Shown here piece by piece: positions 14,137 through 14,451 of a stretch of DNA of 14,451 nt (position 1 is its first letter; the number at the start of each line of letters is the position of its first letter). The notes below the pieces were generated by a model. The model was given only the letters and a program-made list of their open reading frames with translations. It was not told the DNA's origin and did not search any database. This stretch comes from Anaerolineae bacterium (lineage in GTDB: Bacteria; Chloroflexota; Anaerolineae; Aggregatilineales; Aggregatilineaceae). The translations under genes and the position numbers were made by a program. The stretch is from positions 1-14,451 of the forward strand of contig JAGPFT010000017.1 in assembly GCA_018056405.1 (NCBI GenBank), in the 5' to 3' direction.

Positions 14137-14203
14137 GGGTGCTGTTTCGCTGCGCCCTGATTGACCTCATCCCCGCTCGGCCTGCTGACGCGGGGGTGAG
14201 GTC
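14137..14203. repeat. Shortened GCTCGGC-type repeat, copy 3
   Basis: GGGTGCTGTTTCGCTGCGCC at 14137-14156 aligns with the hairpin at 1977-1999. It is followed, as there, by CCTCA(T)CCCCGCTCGGC. GACCTCATCCCCGC (14163-14176) pairs with GCGGGGGTGAGGTC (14190-14203). The GGAGAGG core seen in the other copies is missing. Confidence 0.65.
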
Positions 14204-14307
14204 CACCAGCGCTCAGCCCCAGCGTCTTTTGATGCGATTACCTTCCTCCGCTTCAAATCGCACGGGTGCATTCGGATTTGGGGGCAGGTGCAGAGATCGG
14301 TTGCAGA

Positions 14308-14403
14308 CCTCACCCCCCGGCCCCCTCTCCATATATGGAGAGGGGGAGTAAGTAGCTGTCTCAGTCCCCTCTCCGCGTGTGGAGAGGGGATTGAGGGGTG
14401 AGG
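14308..14403. repeat. Double-hairpin repeat, copy 2 (inverse of 6073-6169)
   Basis: The arms are CCTCACCCC and GGGGTGAGG. The two hairpins are CCCTCTCC-ATATAT-GGAGAGGG and CCCCTCTCC-GCGTGT-GGAGAGGGG. It is a near reverse-complement copy of 6073-6169. The rest of 14204-14451 has no gene; CTTCTCAACCGGTCCATCCC near 14420-14440 resembles the right end of the element at 12534-12678. Confidence 0.85.
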
Positions 14404-14451
14404 TAAACCCGCGCCGCGGGCTTCTCAACCGGTCCATCCCAGAGCGCGCAG

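Noticed and set aside
2004..14403. CRISPR array
   Set aside because: The repeats are scattered, in both orientations, differ in length and are not separated by regular spacers; no cas gene is present.

Overview
The window looks like part of a chromosome from a GC-rich member of the Chloroflexota (Anaerolineae-like). This is an inference from style, since there is no rRNA or other marker gene. The clues are two extracellular LysM proteins with long Thr-Pro linkers, a CpaE-like ATPase fused to a receiver domain, and gene-free gaps packed with C-rich/G-rich hairpin repeats. No tRNA, rRNA, CRISPR array, transposase or phage gene was seen.

Layout. 1-572 (minus) is the N-terminal part of a membrane glycosyltransferase that runs off the left edge. 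707-1801 (minus) is a two-TM protein with a NERD-like middle and a GIY-YIG-like C-terminus, both apparently lacking catalytic residues. 2191-5803 (plus) is a likely operon: a zinc-ribbon/TM LysM protein, a paralogous LysM lipoprotein, and a zinc-dependent medium-chain dehydrogenase. 6373-9652 (minus) is a signalling block: receiver-CpaE fusion, Sir2 NAD-dependent deacylase, and a GAF histidine kinase broken by a one-base deletion and an in-frame stop. 10528-11010 (plus) is a rhodanese lipoprotein ending at a clear intrinsic terminator. 11140-12452 (minus) holds an ECF sigma factor, its zinc-finger anti-sigma factor and a small glutaredoxin. 12980-14007 (plus) is an OsmC-family protein overlapping an HD-domain hydrolase.

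How the genes may work together. The anti-sigma factor has the Cys-26-His-3-Cys-2-Cys register of redox-sensing ZAS proteins such as RsrA. A glutaredoxin lies downstream, and rhodanese and OsmC genes flank the unit. This suggests a small thiol/oxidative-stress neighbourhood, which is inference. The LysM pair probably acts outside the membrane at the cell envelope.

Gaps. The stretches 1802-2190, 5804-6372, 9653-10527, 12453-12979 and 14008-14451 hold no convincing genes. They are a mosaic of repeat modules: nested hairpins with CCTCACCCC/GGGGTGAGG ends, and three kinds of MITE-like elements with terminal inverted repeats. Several modules occur two or more times inside the window. This modular repeat system is the least explained structure here. 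The proteins mostly fall into known families.
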